From assembly GCA_039105265.1 (NCBI GenBank), contig JAPFFF010000010.1:3472001-3536000 (forward strand): DNA of 64,000 nucleotides. The letters run 5' to 3'. The position numbers were made by a program, and so were the translations under genes. The stretch comes from Tritrichomonas musculus. Taxonomy: Eukaryota; Parabasalia; Tritrichomonadida; Tritrichomonadidae. The notes beneath the pieces are model-generated. The model made no database searches, was not told the DNA's origin, and saw only the letters and a program-made list of their open reading frames with translations. This document shows positions 38,809 to 47,721 of this stretch, piece after piece; position 1 is the stretch's first letter, and the number at the start of each line of letters is the position of its first letter.

Positions 38809-38870
38809 GGTTAGAAAAATAGGGTTAGATCTAACCTGTTAACCCAAACCAAAAATAAGATGAAGATTTT
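38809..38870 (+). repeat. 62-bp palindrome-bearing repeat at the end of the 93-aa gene
   Basis: Perfect inverted partner of 37563-37624. Seven bases separate it from the stop codon of the minus-strand gene 38877-39158. Confidence 0.9.
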
Positions 38871-38876
38871 TTGTTT

Positions 38877-39158
38877 TCATGCTTCTTTCTTCTCAGCAGT
38901 AACCATTTGAGCTTCGCGAGTGCTCGCAGCGAATTGAGCAATTTTCTTCAATTCCTCTAGCTCTTGCTTCTTTCTTTGTCTATATTCTTTTTGTTGTTGT
39001 CGTCTGGCTTCAAGTCTTTCTTCAGGGGTATTATATTTACTCTTCCTGCCTCTTTTCGGGGTATCCATTGACGTCAGATTCTCACTTGACTTCGATTTGG
39101 ACAATTTCTTTATTACTTCTGTTTTCTTGAATTGGTTTAGATCTATTTTACTCGTCAT
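38877..39158 (-). CDS. Small basic DNA-binding protein (AT-hook plus basic helix)
   Basis: 93 residues. PKRGRKSK near residue 35 is an AT-hook-type Gly-Arg core flanked by basic residues. LEARRQQQKEYRQRKKQELEEL (about 49-70) looks like the basic region of a bZIP with a short helical extension lacking a full leucine zipper. The rest is charged and disordered. It would bind or condense DNA, or regulate element genes. Short basic proteins of this sort are frequent in Polintons and adenovirus-like elements. First gene (at the 3' end) of the long leftward block. Confidence 0.6.
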   Translation of the reverse strand: MTSKIDLNQFKKTEVIKKLSKSKSSENLTSMDTPKRGRKSKYNTPEERLEARRQQQKEYRQRKKQELEELKKIAQFAASTREAQMVTAEKKEA

Positions 39159-39187
39159 TTTGATAAAAATAAAAAAACAAATAATAA

Positions 39188-39715
39188 TTACATATTAACT
39201 GCATACTTAAGACACAGATGATATTTGTTAACTAGTTCATTATATTCTTTGTTATATACTTGTTTGAAATCAGTACATACTTCTCCATTATCATTTACTA
39301 TCTTAATAGAATCTATCTTACGTATTGGATTAGCTTTCCCTGCACAACAGCCTACATCCTCATCAAGACTTATTTCTACCACCTCCGCCTTAATAATTGT
39401 TTTAATTATATTAGATAAGGCAGTAACAGGGACAATTATACAATTCTTTGATATTAAGTTGGATAATAATGCTTTGTCTTGGTCTAACAATATTTTTGCA
39501 TACGTTTCAAGTATCACGTACTTAACATCCTTTGTTTCTTCTTCTTGATTCTCTTCTAATTCAACATTACGAGTGATAACAATTTCTTCTTTTCCATCAT
39601 CCCTTTTGTTTATAATAATATTATTATTTATATTGTTTGTTGACTGTGCTGCTGCTTGAGGTTCTAATGAAACGTTCGCCTGCACACCATTCGCTTGAGT
39701 TCTCTTCTTTATCAT
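39188..39715 (-). CDS. Unassigned Polinton protein (175 aa)
   Basis: Not recognised. Residues 1-60 are hydrophilic and Asn-rich; residues about 60-175 look globular, with a stretch of Val/Ile-rich strands (NCIIVPVTALSNIIKTIIKAEVVEIS) and a Cys pair (DVGCCAGKANP). It lies in the co-directional cluster of small genes with 30-40 base spacers, between the basic DNA-binding protein and a Pro-rich protein. No membrane segment. Confidence 0.55.
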   Translation of the reverse strand: MIKKRTQANGVQANVSLEPQAAAQSTNNINNNIIINKRDDGKEEIVITRNVELEENQEEETKDVKYVILETYAKILLDQDKALLSNLISKNCIIVPVTALSNIIKTIIKAEVVEISLDEDVGCCAGKANPIRKIDSIKIVNDNGEVCTDFKQVYNKEYNELVNKYHLCLKYAVNM

Positions 39716-39743
39716 TTCCTTTCGAAAAAAAGTTGATAATCAA

Positions 39744-40172
39744 TCAGTAATGAATATTAGCTTGCTTAACATTAATTGGTTTAAAGTATCCAATCCTTCC
39801 TTTATTTCTTTCATCCGCTCTACCTTGTATTTCTCCTAATTTCTCTGGTTTCTTTAAGTATGGAGGAAGAATAGGAGCTTTGGGTGCTTTATCTTTCTTC
39901 AAATAATACCCTCCATCTGTAATACTAACAGGTGGTTCGTGTAATGGTCTTGTTTTATGTTGATTACTCTTTGGTGGTTTGACTGGTTTGTTTTCCATAT
40001 ACTTTGTTGGTGGTCTATTAATTCTTGGGTTAAACGTAACTGCGTAAGTATTGTCATTAGAAAATATGCCAAAGTGATTAAACTCTATTGTCTTCTCAGT
40101 CTTAGTTCCTTCATTAAACATTGCCCCCTCTGCTCCAACTGTAGTAGAATTTGGATTTCTGTACTTATTCAT
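39744..40172 (-). CDS. Unassigned Pro/Lys-rich Polinton protein (142 aa)
   Basis: Not recognised. A short N-terminal part contains IEFNHFGIFSNDNTYAVTFNP. From about residue 52 the protein is disordered, with repeated Pro-Pro and Lys-Pro (RPPTKYMENKPVKPPKSNQ, then APILPPYLKKPEKLGE). Such chains often act as capsid cement or scaffold peptides, but this is only a guess from composition. Confidence 0.5.
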   Translation of the reverse strand: MNKYRNPNSTTVGAEGAMFNEGTKTEKTIEFNHFGIFSNDNTYAVTFNPRINRPPTKYMENKPVKPPKSNQHKTRPLHEPPVSITDGGYYLKKDKAPKAPILPPYLKKPEKLGEIQGRADERNKGRIGYFKPINVKQANIHY

Positions 40173-40210
40173 TTCTTTTTCAAAAAAAATTGGTTGGTCG
40201 AGATTCCGAC

Positions 40211-40660
40211 TTACAGAACTAGCTCTTGATGGAGACCGATAAATAGTTCAGGTGTATTTAATTCATATTTCTTACGTAATTCCTCTATCATTGTTTTAGT
40301 CTTTTTGGATGCTAATTCTATCGAATAATTGTAATAACTGTATTCCTCATAATTTTGTTCCTTATTTGAACCATTAACAAAAAACTCATTCATTTTATAA
40401 TTAATTTTCCTTCTTGAGTTAGTATTTAATACTATGTGTTCTATATCATATTCCTTAATCTTGTCCGGATATATCCTCCATACGTTCTTGTCCGCCTTAA
40501 TTGATATGTAGATGACTTTTGCTAAATATTTATTTTTTGAAAGTTGAATTGGATATCTATCGCAAAGGATAGCGAAATTACTTTCCTTAAAATCTTCTGG
40601 GTTATCAGCGAGGGAAATAACATTATTGATGTAATCATATACCTTGAATTGTTGCTCCAT
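40211..40660 (-). CDS. Unassigned Polinton protein (149 aa)
   Basis: Not recognised. It is Tyr/Asn/Lys-rich with likely alternating strands in the first half (LAKVIYISIKADKNVWRIYP) and a helical C-terminal half (ELASKKTKTMIEELRKKYEL). No catalytic pattern or membrane helix is visible. Same strand and spacing as its neighbours, so it belongs to the leftward block. Confidence 0.5.
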   Translation of the reverse strand: MEQQFKVYDYINNVISLADNPEDFKESNFAILCDRYPIQLSKNKYLAKVIYISIKADKNVWRIYPDKIKEYDIEHIVLNTNSRRKINYKMNEFFVNGSNKEQNYEEYSYYNYSIELASKKTKTMIEELRKKYELNTPELFIGLHQELVL

Positions 40661-40696
40661 TTTGTATGGAAATAAAAAAATATAAATAAAATTTTT

Positions 40697-41017
40697 TTAG
40701 TCTAATCCGTATTGTTGTTTGAAAATATGTATATAAAAAGTAGTCTTTTTATTATTTATATCTCTTGTATATATACATTTATGTCCACTTTTTAATGTAT
40801 TTATGTGCATGATTCTATAAACATCATCTGTTATTCTTTGGTAGAAGATATCTTCTTCATAATAGTAATAATATTCTTTTTCAGCAAAATATCTCCTCTC
40901 ATTCCTTAAATCATAGTGTGTAATGGCAATTGCTTCGTCTGGTATGTCATCAACAAATTCATATGAAACGCCGTGTCTTGATGAAGCATTTCTGTTATTT
41001 TCACTTGCAGAACCCAA
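40697..41017 (-). CDS. Unassigned acidic/Tyr-rich small protein (106 aa)
   Basis: Not recognised. It contains a run of aromatic and acidic residues (EKEYYYYYEEDIFYQRITDD) and several Arg/His residues. Probably a small folded domain of one sheet. The start at 41017 is the only ATG before the conserved-looking part. Confidence 0.45.
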   Translation of the reverse strand: MGSASENNRNASSRHGVSYEFVDDIPDEAIAITHYDLRNERRYFAEKEYYYYYEEDIFYQRITDDVYRIMHINTLKSGHKCIYTRDINNKKTTFYIHIFKQQYGLD

Positions 41018-41114
41018 CGAAGATTCGATAAATGATAATCTGTTCTGTCGTGATTACATATGATCTATGAAAGGCAAGTTATTTGGGTTTGAAAGGAATT
41101 GTTTGGCTATGAGT

Positions 41115-41300
41115 CTATGCTTTTGATATGGCTTTGCCATTTAAATTTACACGAACATATCCAGTACTTTTATCAATATATTCCTTTACTTCATAATGAT
41201 TATCCTTTCGTCTAATAGTGAATGGATACTGGTTTAGTATTTCATATTCATTCTCAAAATCTTTGAGTGGAACAAATTCGATTGCTTGTTCTTCTATCAT
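41115..41300 (-). CDS. Unassigned very small protein (61 aa)
   Basis: Starts at MIEEQAIEFVPLKDF. The frame is open for 18 more codons, but those are an AT-rich hydrophobic leader lying in the spacer after the capsid gene. The product is a small beta-type peptide (YPFTIRRKDNHYEVKEYID). No family known. Confidence 0.4.
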   Translation of the reverse strand: MIEEQAIEFVPLKDFENEYEILNQYPFTIRRKDNHYEVKEYIDKSTGYVRVNLNGKAISKA

Positions 41301-41367
41301 TTTGTATTTATGTATAGTGATAATAAAAAATAAAATTAAATTAGAAAGACGCAATTATTTTTGTTAT

Positions 41368-42981
41368 TTAATCCCTTGAGGTCAGATCATAATTGCCCAA
41401 GCGTACTAAAGGTGGCATGCCATTTGGTTGAACTAAGATAGATATAGATGAATCAAACAAGAGACAAATTAAAGGTGGGGTTTGAGTAGCTTTTGCATAT
41501 GTATTGTCACCAGTTTCTTGTGTTACATTTATTTCAAAATTAATAGGTGACAAAGAGGTTAATCCTTGTTGATATGTATTATCAGTTTCTGTAGGTAATC
41601 CGATAAAGAAACTACTCTTGTCATTTGAATAAATTCCCTTCGAATAACCAAATTTAGGTTTATTAGTAGTCTTATCTCTATCACAATGAGTTAAACTGTT
41701 TACCACTTCCTTATTAAAACCACTTTGTCCTCCATTCACGTTCATTGCGTTCTGACAATATTCTAAGAACTCTGGGTATTCATCTGTAGTGCCAAATGGC
41801 TTTGCAGGAATGTTACCATAACCTCCACAGTTTAATTGGAAGGACTTAAAGTTAGGATTCTTAAAGTATGTATGATGAGTATGCTTCACAGGAAATAATA
41901 AGTAAATTGAGTCAACAAAGCGAGGAGTAATTGTGCAAGTAGTCTTGTCATTCGGATTATTTAATGGAGTAGTAGTAGTGTAAATAGATATCGTTTGGGT
42001 TGGAAATGTTAGTGGATGAGTTGGGTCTGCATATCGTTGTACTAGACTAGAGTAAATATTATCCTCTATACCAAAGCAAGGGATAATAGATGAACACTCA
42101 GTAACGGAGTAATCAACTTCCTGAAATGTTTTATCTTCTACTGTAAGTTCTGTTACTCCATCTTTAGCAGTTGGTTTATCAGTATACATTGTTATTGGTT
42201 CACCAATTGGGATAAATTCATTAGTAATTTCATTTAATTTATATTTTGAATTGACGATATGATCATATTCAAACGCTTTTCCTGGACCCATAGGACAACA
42301 TACCATACCAGCACATGAAAAGAATAATCGGAGTTCAATTTTGCCTGCGAATGCTGGAAGGTATTTAATATTTGATAATGGTAAGAACCTTCTTAAATCA
42401 ATCTTCAAGTGAATTTTATATTTTTTGTCTTCCCATCCTGGTGCAAAATCAACAATAAATCCTGTTCTGCTGCCTGATTTACCATTCCATATATCTTTAT
42501 GTCTAGCCTTTGAATATACATCTGCTCTCTTTGTTGTTTCATTCGCACAACATGCAGTTAAGAACGATTCTTCACAACCAAAGTTCTGGGTATAGATAGT
42601 GATACCATTAGCTACTATTTCATATTTCTCAACAGCATCTCTAGCATCCTTGAAACCAAACCATACTTTATTAAAATGATATCCATCGCCTTCTGCTGCA
42701 GTTATCTTACTGCCAGCAGCTTCTTTAATCTTTACCTCCATATCAGCTCTAATAAATCCATTATATATGTCAGCGGTATTATTGGTGTTAGGTGATATAA
42801 TTACACTTGTATATGAACCTTTATGAATTGTAGGTGAAGGAAAATATGATGTTTGTGGACTAATTGTGTATTGCTTGTTGGTATCTGATAAGGCTATACA
42901 ATTATCAACAATATCAAAATAGCTAGCAATTTGGGTACATGTTTCAGCTGACGTCCTTAGTTCAATTTCTGGATTTAACAT
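41368..42981 (-). CDS. Double jelly-roll major capsid protein
   Basis: 537 residues, the usual size of Polinton major capsid proteins, which form pseudo-hexameric trimers on an icosahedral shell. Beta-rich throughout. Landmarks include YNGFIRADMEVKIKEA and VWFGFKDARDAVEKYEIVAN with NGITIYTQNFGCEES in the first barrel. The strand pair KIHLKIDLRRFLPLSNIKYL and FAGKIELRLFFSC close that barrel. The second half holds KTTCTITPRFVDSIYLLFPV and a strand-rich end. The Trp-Phe-Gly-Phe and the Leu-Arg-Leu-Phe-Phe patterns are what I recognise from trichomonad Polintons. It looks whole in this copy and lies in the leftward structural block with ATPase and integrase. Confidence 0.82.
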   Translation of the reverse strand: MLNPEIELRTSAETCTQIASYFDIVDNCIALSDTNKQYTISPQTSYFPSPTIHKGSYTSVIISPNTNNTADIYNGFIRADMEVKIKEAAGSKITAAEGDGYHFNKVWFGFKDARDAVEKYEIVANGITIYTQNFGCEESFLTACCANETTKRADVYSKARHKDIWNGKSGSRTGFIVDFAPGWEDKKYKIHLKIDLRRFLPLSNIKYLPAFAGKIELRLFFSCAGMVCCPMGPGKAFEYDHIVNSKYKLNEITNEFIPIGEPITMYTDKPTAKDGVTELTVEDKTFQEVDYSVTECSSIIPCFGIEDNIYSSLVQRYADPTHPLTFPTQTISIYTTTTPLNNPNDKTTCTITPRFVDSIYLLFPVKHTHHTYFKNPNFKSFQLNCGGYGNIPAKPFGTTDEYPEFLEYCQNAMNVNGGQSGFNKEVVNSLTHCDRDKTTNKPKFGYSKGIYSNDKSSFFIGLPTETDNTYQQGLTSLSPINFEINVTQETGDNTYAKATQTPPLICLLFDSSISILVQPNGMPPLVRLGNYDLTSRD

Positions 42982-43013
42982 ATTTTCTTTTTGAGAAAAA
43001 TAACAAAAGCAAA

Positions 43014-43541
43014 TTAAATCATATCAGAGAAAATATTATTTCGCCTTCTACGAATAGGTTGAGGTGGGATTACTGGTATTGGTTCCTCTTCTGATTCGTC
43101 TTCAAAATTGTTGGGCTCTTGACTCAAGGCGTTTATGTATTGTGGATAATATGGTTTTCTCATTTGTTTTTGTATTACATCTTTTATCATTTTCTTCTGT
43201 TCTTTCTTTGCCTTTTCGTTTTTAAACTCTTCGCCTAATAGCTTTAATTGGTTTAGTATTTCTATATTTATTGTTGGGTCATATACTTGTTTTGGTTGTT
43301 CTTCTATTATTGGTTTTTTGGGTATGGGCTTTTCTTCTGCTGGTTCTTCTGGTGTGTCGGAATTCTGACCAACAGCTTTTTCTTCAATCGTTTCTGTTTT
43401 AGTTAAAGGTTCTTTACGTGGGCGAACAATATACTTACCCTCTTTTTTTGTAGGAAATACTTCATATTCTGGATCCTCTCGTCCATTCAGCCACTTTTGT
43501 ATTACCTGCAATCTTTTACTTTGTGGTACTCTTTTGCTCAT
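43014..43541 (-). CDS. Unassigned Pro/Glu/Lys-rich protein (175 aa)
   Basis: Disordered and highly charged, with Pro-Glu and Lys-Pro runs (EEPAEEKPIPKKPIIEEQPK) and a basic C-terminal motif (PPQPIRRRRNNIFSD) that may be a nuclear targeting or DNA-binding signal. Its ATG is preceded by TTTAA. Position just upstream of the capsid gene suggests a scaffold or core peptide; unproven. Confidence 0.5.
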   Translation of the reverse strand: MSKRVPQSKRLQVIQKWLNGREDPEYEVFPTKKEGKYIVRPRKEPLTKTETIEEKAVGQNSDTPEEPAEEKPIPKKPIIEEQPKQVYDPTINIEILNQLKLLGEEFKNEKAKKEQKKMIKDVIQKQMRKPYYPQYINALSQEPNNFEDESEEEPIPVIPPQPIRRRRNNIFSDMI

Positions 43542-43578
43542 TTAAATTGATAAAAAATGTTAATATTTGCACGAGTTT

Positions 43579-44265
43579 TCATTTCTTTGTTTTTCTCGAT
43601 TTCTTTGAACTTTTAGTGGTTTTATTCTGATTGTATTGTATTTGCTTTTTCAATCTTGCTATTTTTGCTTCCTCTTCATCTATATATTTATTTCTTTTTT
43701 GATATATTTTATACCCAGATGGTTTCCTTCCATAATAAATACGAGGGAAATTTGATTGAGTAATGTATTTGTTTCCAAAAAATTGGGCCTGTTTTTCCAA
43801 TAAATATTTAAAGTACTTATCTTTATCACTTTTATTTGATATATCATTTCCAGCTTCAATTAATGTATCCCCTGCATTTTTAAAATTATCAACTCCTGTC
43901 ATTTGCCCAATTACTTTAAATCCATATCCTGCCGTTTTTGCTAATCCTTCCTTATTTTTATCAACCCATTCTATAGCCTGATTTACTTTCTCTGTCCCTT
44001 TCTTATATCCCTCTTTTGCTGTATTAATGCCTTTATCTATTATATCATTTGCTTTGTTTATAATTTGTGTTTTTCTATTTGTATACCAATTTCTAAATTT
44101 ACCAATTAATCCTTGTGAATTGGTGGTATTTGGTGCAACTTTCCCAGATATTCCTTCAGATTTTTGGAGAGGCATTGGACCGGTTTGTCCAGATATTCCT
44201 TCAGATTTCGGTGTTGGCTCAGGTGTTGGTTGTTCAATCCTTCCAGTATCAGAAACTGCTTCCAT
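43579..44265 (-). CDS. Core/membrane-active-like Polinton protein (228 aa)
   Basis: Starts with two short repeats (SEGISGQTG and SEGISGKVA). A long amphipathic helical segment (IINKANDIIDKGINTAKEG, then NQAIEWVDKNKEGLAKTAGYG) comes next, and a strongly basic tail (KTTKSSKKSRKTKK) ends it. The order of short processed-looking repeats, amphipathic helix and basic tail recalls adenovirus protein VI and core proteins, so a capsid-interior role in membrane disruption or genome packing is possible. This is an analogy, not homology that I can show. Confidence 0.5.
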   Translation of the reverse strand: MEAVSDTGRIEQPTPEPTPKSEGISGQTGPMPLQKSEGISGKVAPNTTNSQGLIGKFRNWYTNRKTQIINKANDIIDKGINTAKEGYKKGTEKVNQAIEWVDKNKEGLAKTAGYGFKVIGQMTGVDNFKNAGDTLIEAGNDISNKSDKDKYFKYLLEKQAQFFGNKYITQSNFPRIYYGRKPSGYKIYQKRNKYIDEEEAKIARLKKQIQYNQNKTTKSSKKSRKTKK

Positions 44266-44277
44266 TGTCTTTTAATA

Positions 44278-45132
44278 TCAGTCAAAGTAATATTTATTGG
44301 CGGTTATGTTCATAATAAATTTTGAATGAAGATCTCTATGCTGTAAATATTCTTTTACCGTCTTCTTGATATTAAGGTTGTTATTTGTTTGTTGAAGCAA
44401 AGAAGTAAAATCTTCTTCTGAGTATCCACTATAGCATATGATATCCGTGGCCAATCTTTTTGCATTTATGTGTACGAATCTGATTGTCTGAATAGCCATG
44501 ATGCAGGTAATATTATAATGTCTTGTCTTGGTTAATAGTCTAAGGAATTCAGTATTATTATGTGTTAACAAATCGCTTCCTGCACAGTCATCCAATATTA
44601 TTAGTGTGTTATATGGGTAAGAAGAGGTTTGGTATTTTACTAACTTATTGGCTATATATACTATTCTATCATCTATTTCTTGGAGGGAGTGCTTGTTTAT
44701 AAGTCTTTGCATTTCTTCATTTGTTTCCTTCATTTTTGATAATACATGTTTAACCATTGCATAATATTTTATTTTTCTTTTGAGGTGTTTCTTTAGGTAA
44801 TCCATCAATTGGGATTCATTAAGATATACTATTGGTGTCTTTACTTCTTTACTCATTGCCTCAGCCGTTTTGTCCATTTTGCCACTTGTTGAACAGAATA
44901 TTATTTTTTGATAGTACGGGTGCTTAAATAGACGTTCAGTAATGAGTATGTGAGACCACAACCAATAACTTTTTCCAGCACCAGGACGTCCAATAAGAAA
45001 TATAATTCCATTCATACTAAATGGATATGAAGGATGGAGAGGTTTCATCAGTGCTGCCTCTATCTCTTTCTGGTTCTTCTTCATTGTCTTTTGGATTAAG
45101 GACTCTACTTCTTTCATTATTTGTTTAGACAT
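44278..45132 (-). CDS. FtsK/HerA-type genome-packaging ATPase
   Basis: 284 residues. Walker A is GRPGAGKS (48-55) after a hydrophobic strand GIIFLI. Walker B is TLIILDD (about 176-182) followed by a conserved small-residue turn CAGSDLL. A downstream Gln (ACIMAIQTIRF-like position) fits the sensor of the A32/HerA clade. It would drive DNA into the capsid. It is preceded by an N-terminal helix, as usual in Polintons. It lies between the integrase and the protein-VI-like gene. Family and role are secure from the two motifs and context. Confidence 0.88.
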   Translation of the reverse strand: MSKQIMKEVESLIQKTMKKNQKEIEAALMKPLHPSYPFSMNGIIFLIGRPGAGKSYWLWSHILITERLFKHPYYQKIIFCSTSGKMDKTAEAMSKEVKTPIVYLNESQLMDYLKKHLKRKIKYYAMVKHVLSKMKETNEEMQRLINKHSLQEIDDRIVYIANKLVKYQTSSYPYNTLIILDDCAGSDLLTHNNTEFLRLLTKTRHYNITCIMAIQTIRFVHINAKRLATDIICYSGYSEEDFTSLLQQTNNNLNIKKTVKEYLQHRDLHSKFIMNITANKYYFD

Positions 45133-45142
45133 TTAATATTCG

Positions 45143-46228
45143 TTAAATCCACTTTTTTATTCCATTGGGTATATTTTTCTTCTTTGACCAGTAATCCACT
45201 TCAAGATTAGATAGCTTTGTTGGAGCACCTTCTCGTAAATTTTTAGCCGGTATGATGTCTTCTGTTCCTTCGCTGTATTTAATTTTATATTTGTTCTTTG
45301 TTGTATCATAAGAAATAATCTTCTCCACAATACCTCTCTTGCCTCCCTTAAGTGTTTGTGCAATATTTTTGTTTTGTGTCTTGATTAACCTATAACCAGG
45401 GAGTTTGTCTATTGACTCATCTTTGGACTTAATTATAAATTGGTTCCCAGCCTTTGAATCAACTATATATGCTTCCTTGCTTACCTTGTTCCTGCGCTTC
45501 GAAAATGGCTCCTTAGCCTGAATAATTCTAACTCTATCATTTGGCTTAAAGTCATATGGATTGTTTTGCGACTTGGTTTTTACATATTCTTTTTCATCTT
45601 TCTCTGTCATCTCGTTTGGTATCTTATAGTCCAATGATCTGTGGGGAGAATTGTTGTATGAATCTATTAAACTATCCATTTCTTTCTCATTGATGAACCT
45701 GTTCTCGCCTACCATGTCTCTGATCGTTCTCATGAACCTATTTATGATACCTAGTACATTATGATTATTATCCTCGGTAGTAGTGTAAACAATATTTTTG
45801 GTCTTCATCAACTGTAATACATCATTGGACAAGTAAGCAGCATCCTGGTCTGATGTTATCGAATAGACATCTGGCTCGTCCTCAAAAAATTTATTTAATG
45901 CCTGGGCTACCTCTTTTGCACCTTTCCCCTTCATTGGATAACAATATGCTTTTCTTGTGTTAATATTAATTAGCATCAAATAGTTGAGACCATCCTTTGT
46001 CTTATCATTGATGAATGTGTCCATTTGATATCCCCCAGAGTGTTTAGAATAGATATTCATAAACTTTGCCTTTGGTACCTTAACATCATGTACTATCTTC
46101 CTTAAATAATCTAATGCGGCTTCTTCTGTGAATCCATATCGTTTTGCGAGTGGAACAAATTTAGAGGCAGATCTCCAAGGAAAAAAAGAATGAAGCTCAT
46201 TAATTGTCTTAAAATGCTTTTTGTTCAT
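45143..46228 (-). CDS. Retroviral-type (RVE) integrase
   Basis: 361 residues. The catalytic core of the DDE integrase fold begins around residue 65. The first Asp is in GYQMDTFI (Asp70), the second in SITSDQDAAYLS (Asp127), and the third-position block is NHNVLGIINRFMRTIRDM, the Maverick-type form of the N-x-G-x2-E/N-R-F helix. An N-terminal helical domain precedes it. The C-terminal part has a Tudor/chromo-like barrel (GIVEKIISYDTTKNKYKIKY). It inserts the element and makes the 5-bp target duplication seen at the ends. The start ATG is preceded by TTTAA. Confidence 0.87.
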   Translation of the reverse strand: MNKKHFKTINELHSFFPWRSASKFVPLAKRYGFTEEAALDYLRKIVHDVKVPKAKFMNIYSKHSGGYQMDTFINDKTKDGLNYLMLININTRKAYCYPMKGKGAKEVAQALNKFFEDEPDVYSITSDQDAAYLSNDVLQLMKTKNIVYTTTEDNNHNVLGIINRFMRTIRDMVGENRFINEKEMDSLIDSYNNSPHRSLDYKIPNEMTEKDEKEYVKTKSQNNPYDFKPNDRVRIIQAKEPFSKRRNKVSKEAYIVDSKAGNQFIIKSKDESIDKLPGYRLIKTQNKNIAQTLKGGKRGIVEKIISYDTTKNKYKIKYSEGTEDIIPAKNLREGAPTKLSNLEVDYWSKKKNIPNGIKKWI

Positions 46229-46239
46229 TTAAATTAGTC

Positions 46240-46923
46240 TTAAATGTAAAGCATCTTCTTAAATGGTAAGAATTGCATTTCAATGACAAATGATTCATTG
46301 TTTGGTACCAGAACAGGAATATTATTATGACGCCCTGAATTGAATTCTACCCAAAATCTTTGATCTGTTGAGTTTAGCTTGAAGTACTTAATAGGACTGA
46401 AGTTTATTTGACTATTGCCTAAATAATATTTATTTGACTGCTCAGCTAATGAAGAGTATATTGAACACGAATGTCTATCCCAAACATTTTTAAACTTTAT
46501 TTCCCTCATCCATTTACCTTCAAATCTAATAACCTCCCCATCTTTATCCTTGACAGGCTTTTCAGGATCCATATAATCCCATGGGTTATTATTAAAATCT
46601 TCATAACCTATATTGAATACATCATTAAAATCATATCGTCTATATGGTGATTTATTATTTGGTGGTCTGACTATAAAACTTATTGATAGGTCAACATAAT
46701 AGTTTTTATATTTACTGTCTTGAAGTATCTCTCCATTAGTTGGTGAATAGAATATTTCTGTAAAATGATTCTTCGAATAATTATAATAACCATCTGTTTG
46801 TACATCTCTTTGTCTTAGTCCTTCTTTTTCTTCAATAAATGTAGGTTTCTGTTCACTTAATTTGATTTCTTCTCTTATTTTTTCCATTTCTTTTTGAACA
46901 TTGCGTCTGAGGTTTATATTCAT
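46240..46923 (-). CDS. Unassigned Polinton protein (227 aa)
   Basis: Not recognised. A charged N-terminal helix (RRNVQKEMEKIREEIKLSEQ) precedes a beta-rich domain with many aromatic residues (KNYYVDLSISFIVRPPN, RFWVEFNSGRHNNIPVLV, FVIEMQFLPFKKM). The size and strand content would allow a single jelly roll, making it an alternative candidate for a minor capsid protein. It lies between integrase and the first gene of the block. Confidence 0.5.
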   Translation of the reverse strand: MNINLRRNVQKEMEKIREEIKLSEQKPTFIEEKEGLRQRDVQTDGYYNYSKNHFTEIFYSPTNGEILQDSKYKNYYVDLSISFIVRPPNNKSPYRRYDFNDVFNIGYEDFNNNPWDYMDPEKPVKDKDGEVIRFEGKWMREIKFKNVWDRHSCSIYSSLAEQSNKYYLGNSQINFSPIKYFKLNSTDQRFWVEFNSGRHNNIPVLVPNNESFVIEMQFLPFKKMLYI

Positions 46924-46953
46924 TTTATCTTCTTCATTCTTTTTATCTAATTC

Positions 46954-47565
46954 TTATTGTAGCTCAGCTTTAACTGTGTCATCTTTCTCATTAAATATTT
47001 GATTTGTGAGGTCTTCTATTTCTTTTTGCAAATTTTGATATTCTGTAATTAAATTAGAATATTTGGTGCTCAATTTTAGTTCTTGGTTATCTAAATTAAA
47101 ATTGTGTTCTTTATTGATTATATCCGCACCAATATTAAACTCTGCAAATTTTGCCTCAATAGCAGCTCTCATATCATTCCATATTTCTCGTAAATCATTT
47201 TCTCTATTTAGCCAAGAATTTATATTTATGAATACCTCACTCTTTTGTTCATCTTCAAGATGGTAAAATAATTGTTCATATGAAAATTGGGGATTATCAT
47301 GTTTAAGTTTATCAAATTCGTTTCGTCTATATTTTCTAACTCCAAGAGTAAATTCTATTTTTCTACTTCGGGCTAACATAAAAATCCTTCTCACACCTAC
47401 AATTGATTCCCCTCTATTTGAAGTACACCATTCTTGAGGAAAATTAAAGTAATATCGATTAGGTCTTGTTTTATCTCGTTCCCCATCTTCTAAAAAGTAA
47501 GCATATTCAATTGGTATAGGTGTTGGTTCTTCAGCCGGATTAAGTGTTGGATACATTTTAATCAT
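46954..47565 (-). CDS. Unassigned Polinton protein at the right end (203 aa)
   Basis: Starts MIKMYPTLNPAEEP. The frame extends 15 codons further into the TIR, but those codons are part of the TIR itself. The first half is globular with strands (YYFNFPQEW, GVRRIFMLARSRKIEFTLGV); the second half is a coiled coil (SNLITEYQNLQKEIEDLTNQI). It is the first gene of the leftward block, driven from the TIR, so it is likely to be expressed early. No family recognised. Confidence 0.55.
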   Translation of the reverse strand: MIKMYPTLNPAEEPTPIPIEYAYFLEDGERDKTRPNRYYFNFPQEWCTSNRGESIVGVRRIFMLARSRKIEFTLGVRKYRRNEFDKLKHDNPQFSYEQLFYHLEDEQKSEVFININSWLNRENDLREIWNDMRAAIEAKFAEFNIGADIINKEHNFNLDNQELKLSTKYSNLITEYQNLQKEIEDLTNQIFNEKDDTVKAELQ

Positions 47566-47657
47566 AATAAAATACCTATATCTCAATATTTTTTCGGGTG
47601 TAGAATTCAAAAACTACTCCATACCTTGGAAATGACATTGGTGGAATAGTGAAAGTA

Positions 47658-47698
47658 GAGAGTGTGTACTTACGATAGGTTTTCAGAGGGTATTTGGC
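47658..47698 (-). promoter_or_regulatory. Promoter-like block 2 in right TIR
   Basis: Mirror of the left block. It lies roughly 95-135 bases upstream of the 47565 start, the spacing seen for block 1 relative to the TIR gene. Confidence 0.45.
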
Positions 47699-47721
47699 AA
47701 ACAAAATAATACTAACACTTT

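Noticed and set aside
38750-38850. Telomere-like TTAGGG-type sequence (GGGTTA/TAACCC)
   Set aside because: Only isolated half-units within a palindromic repeat, no tandem array.
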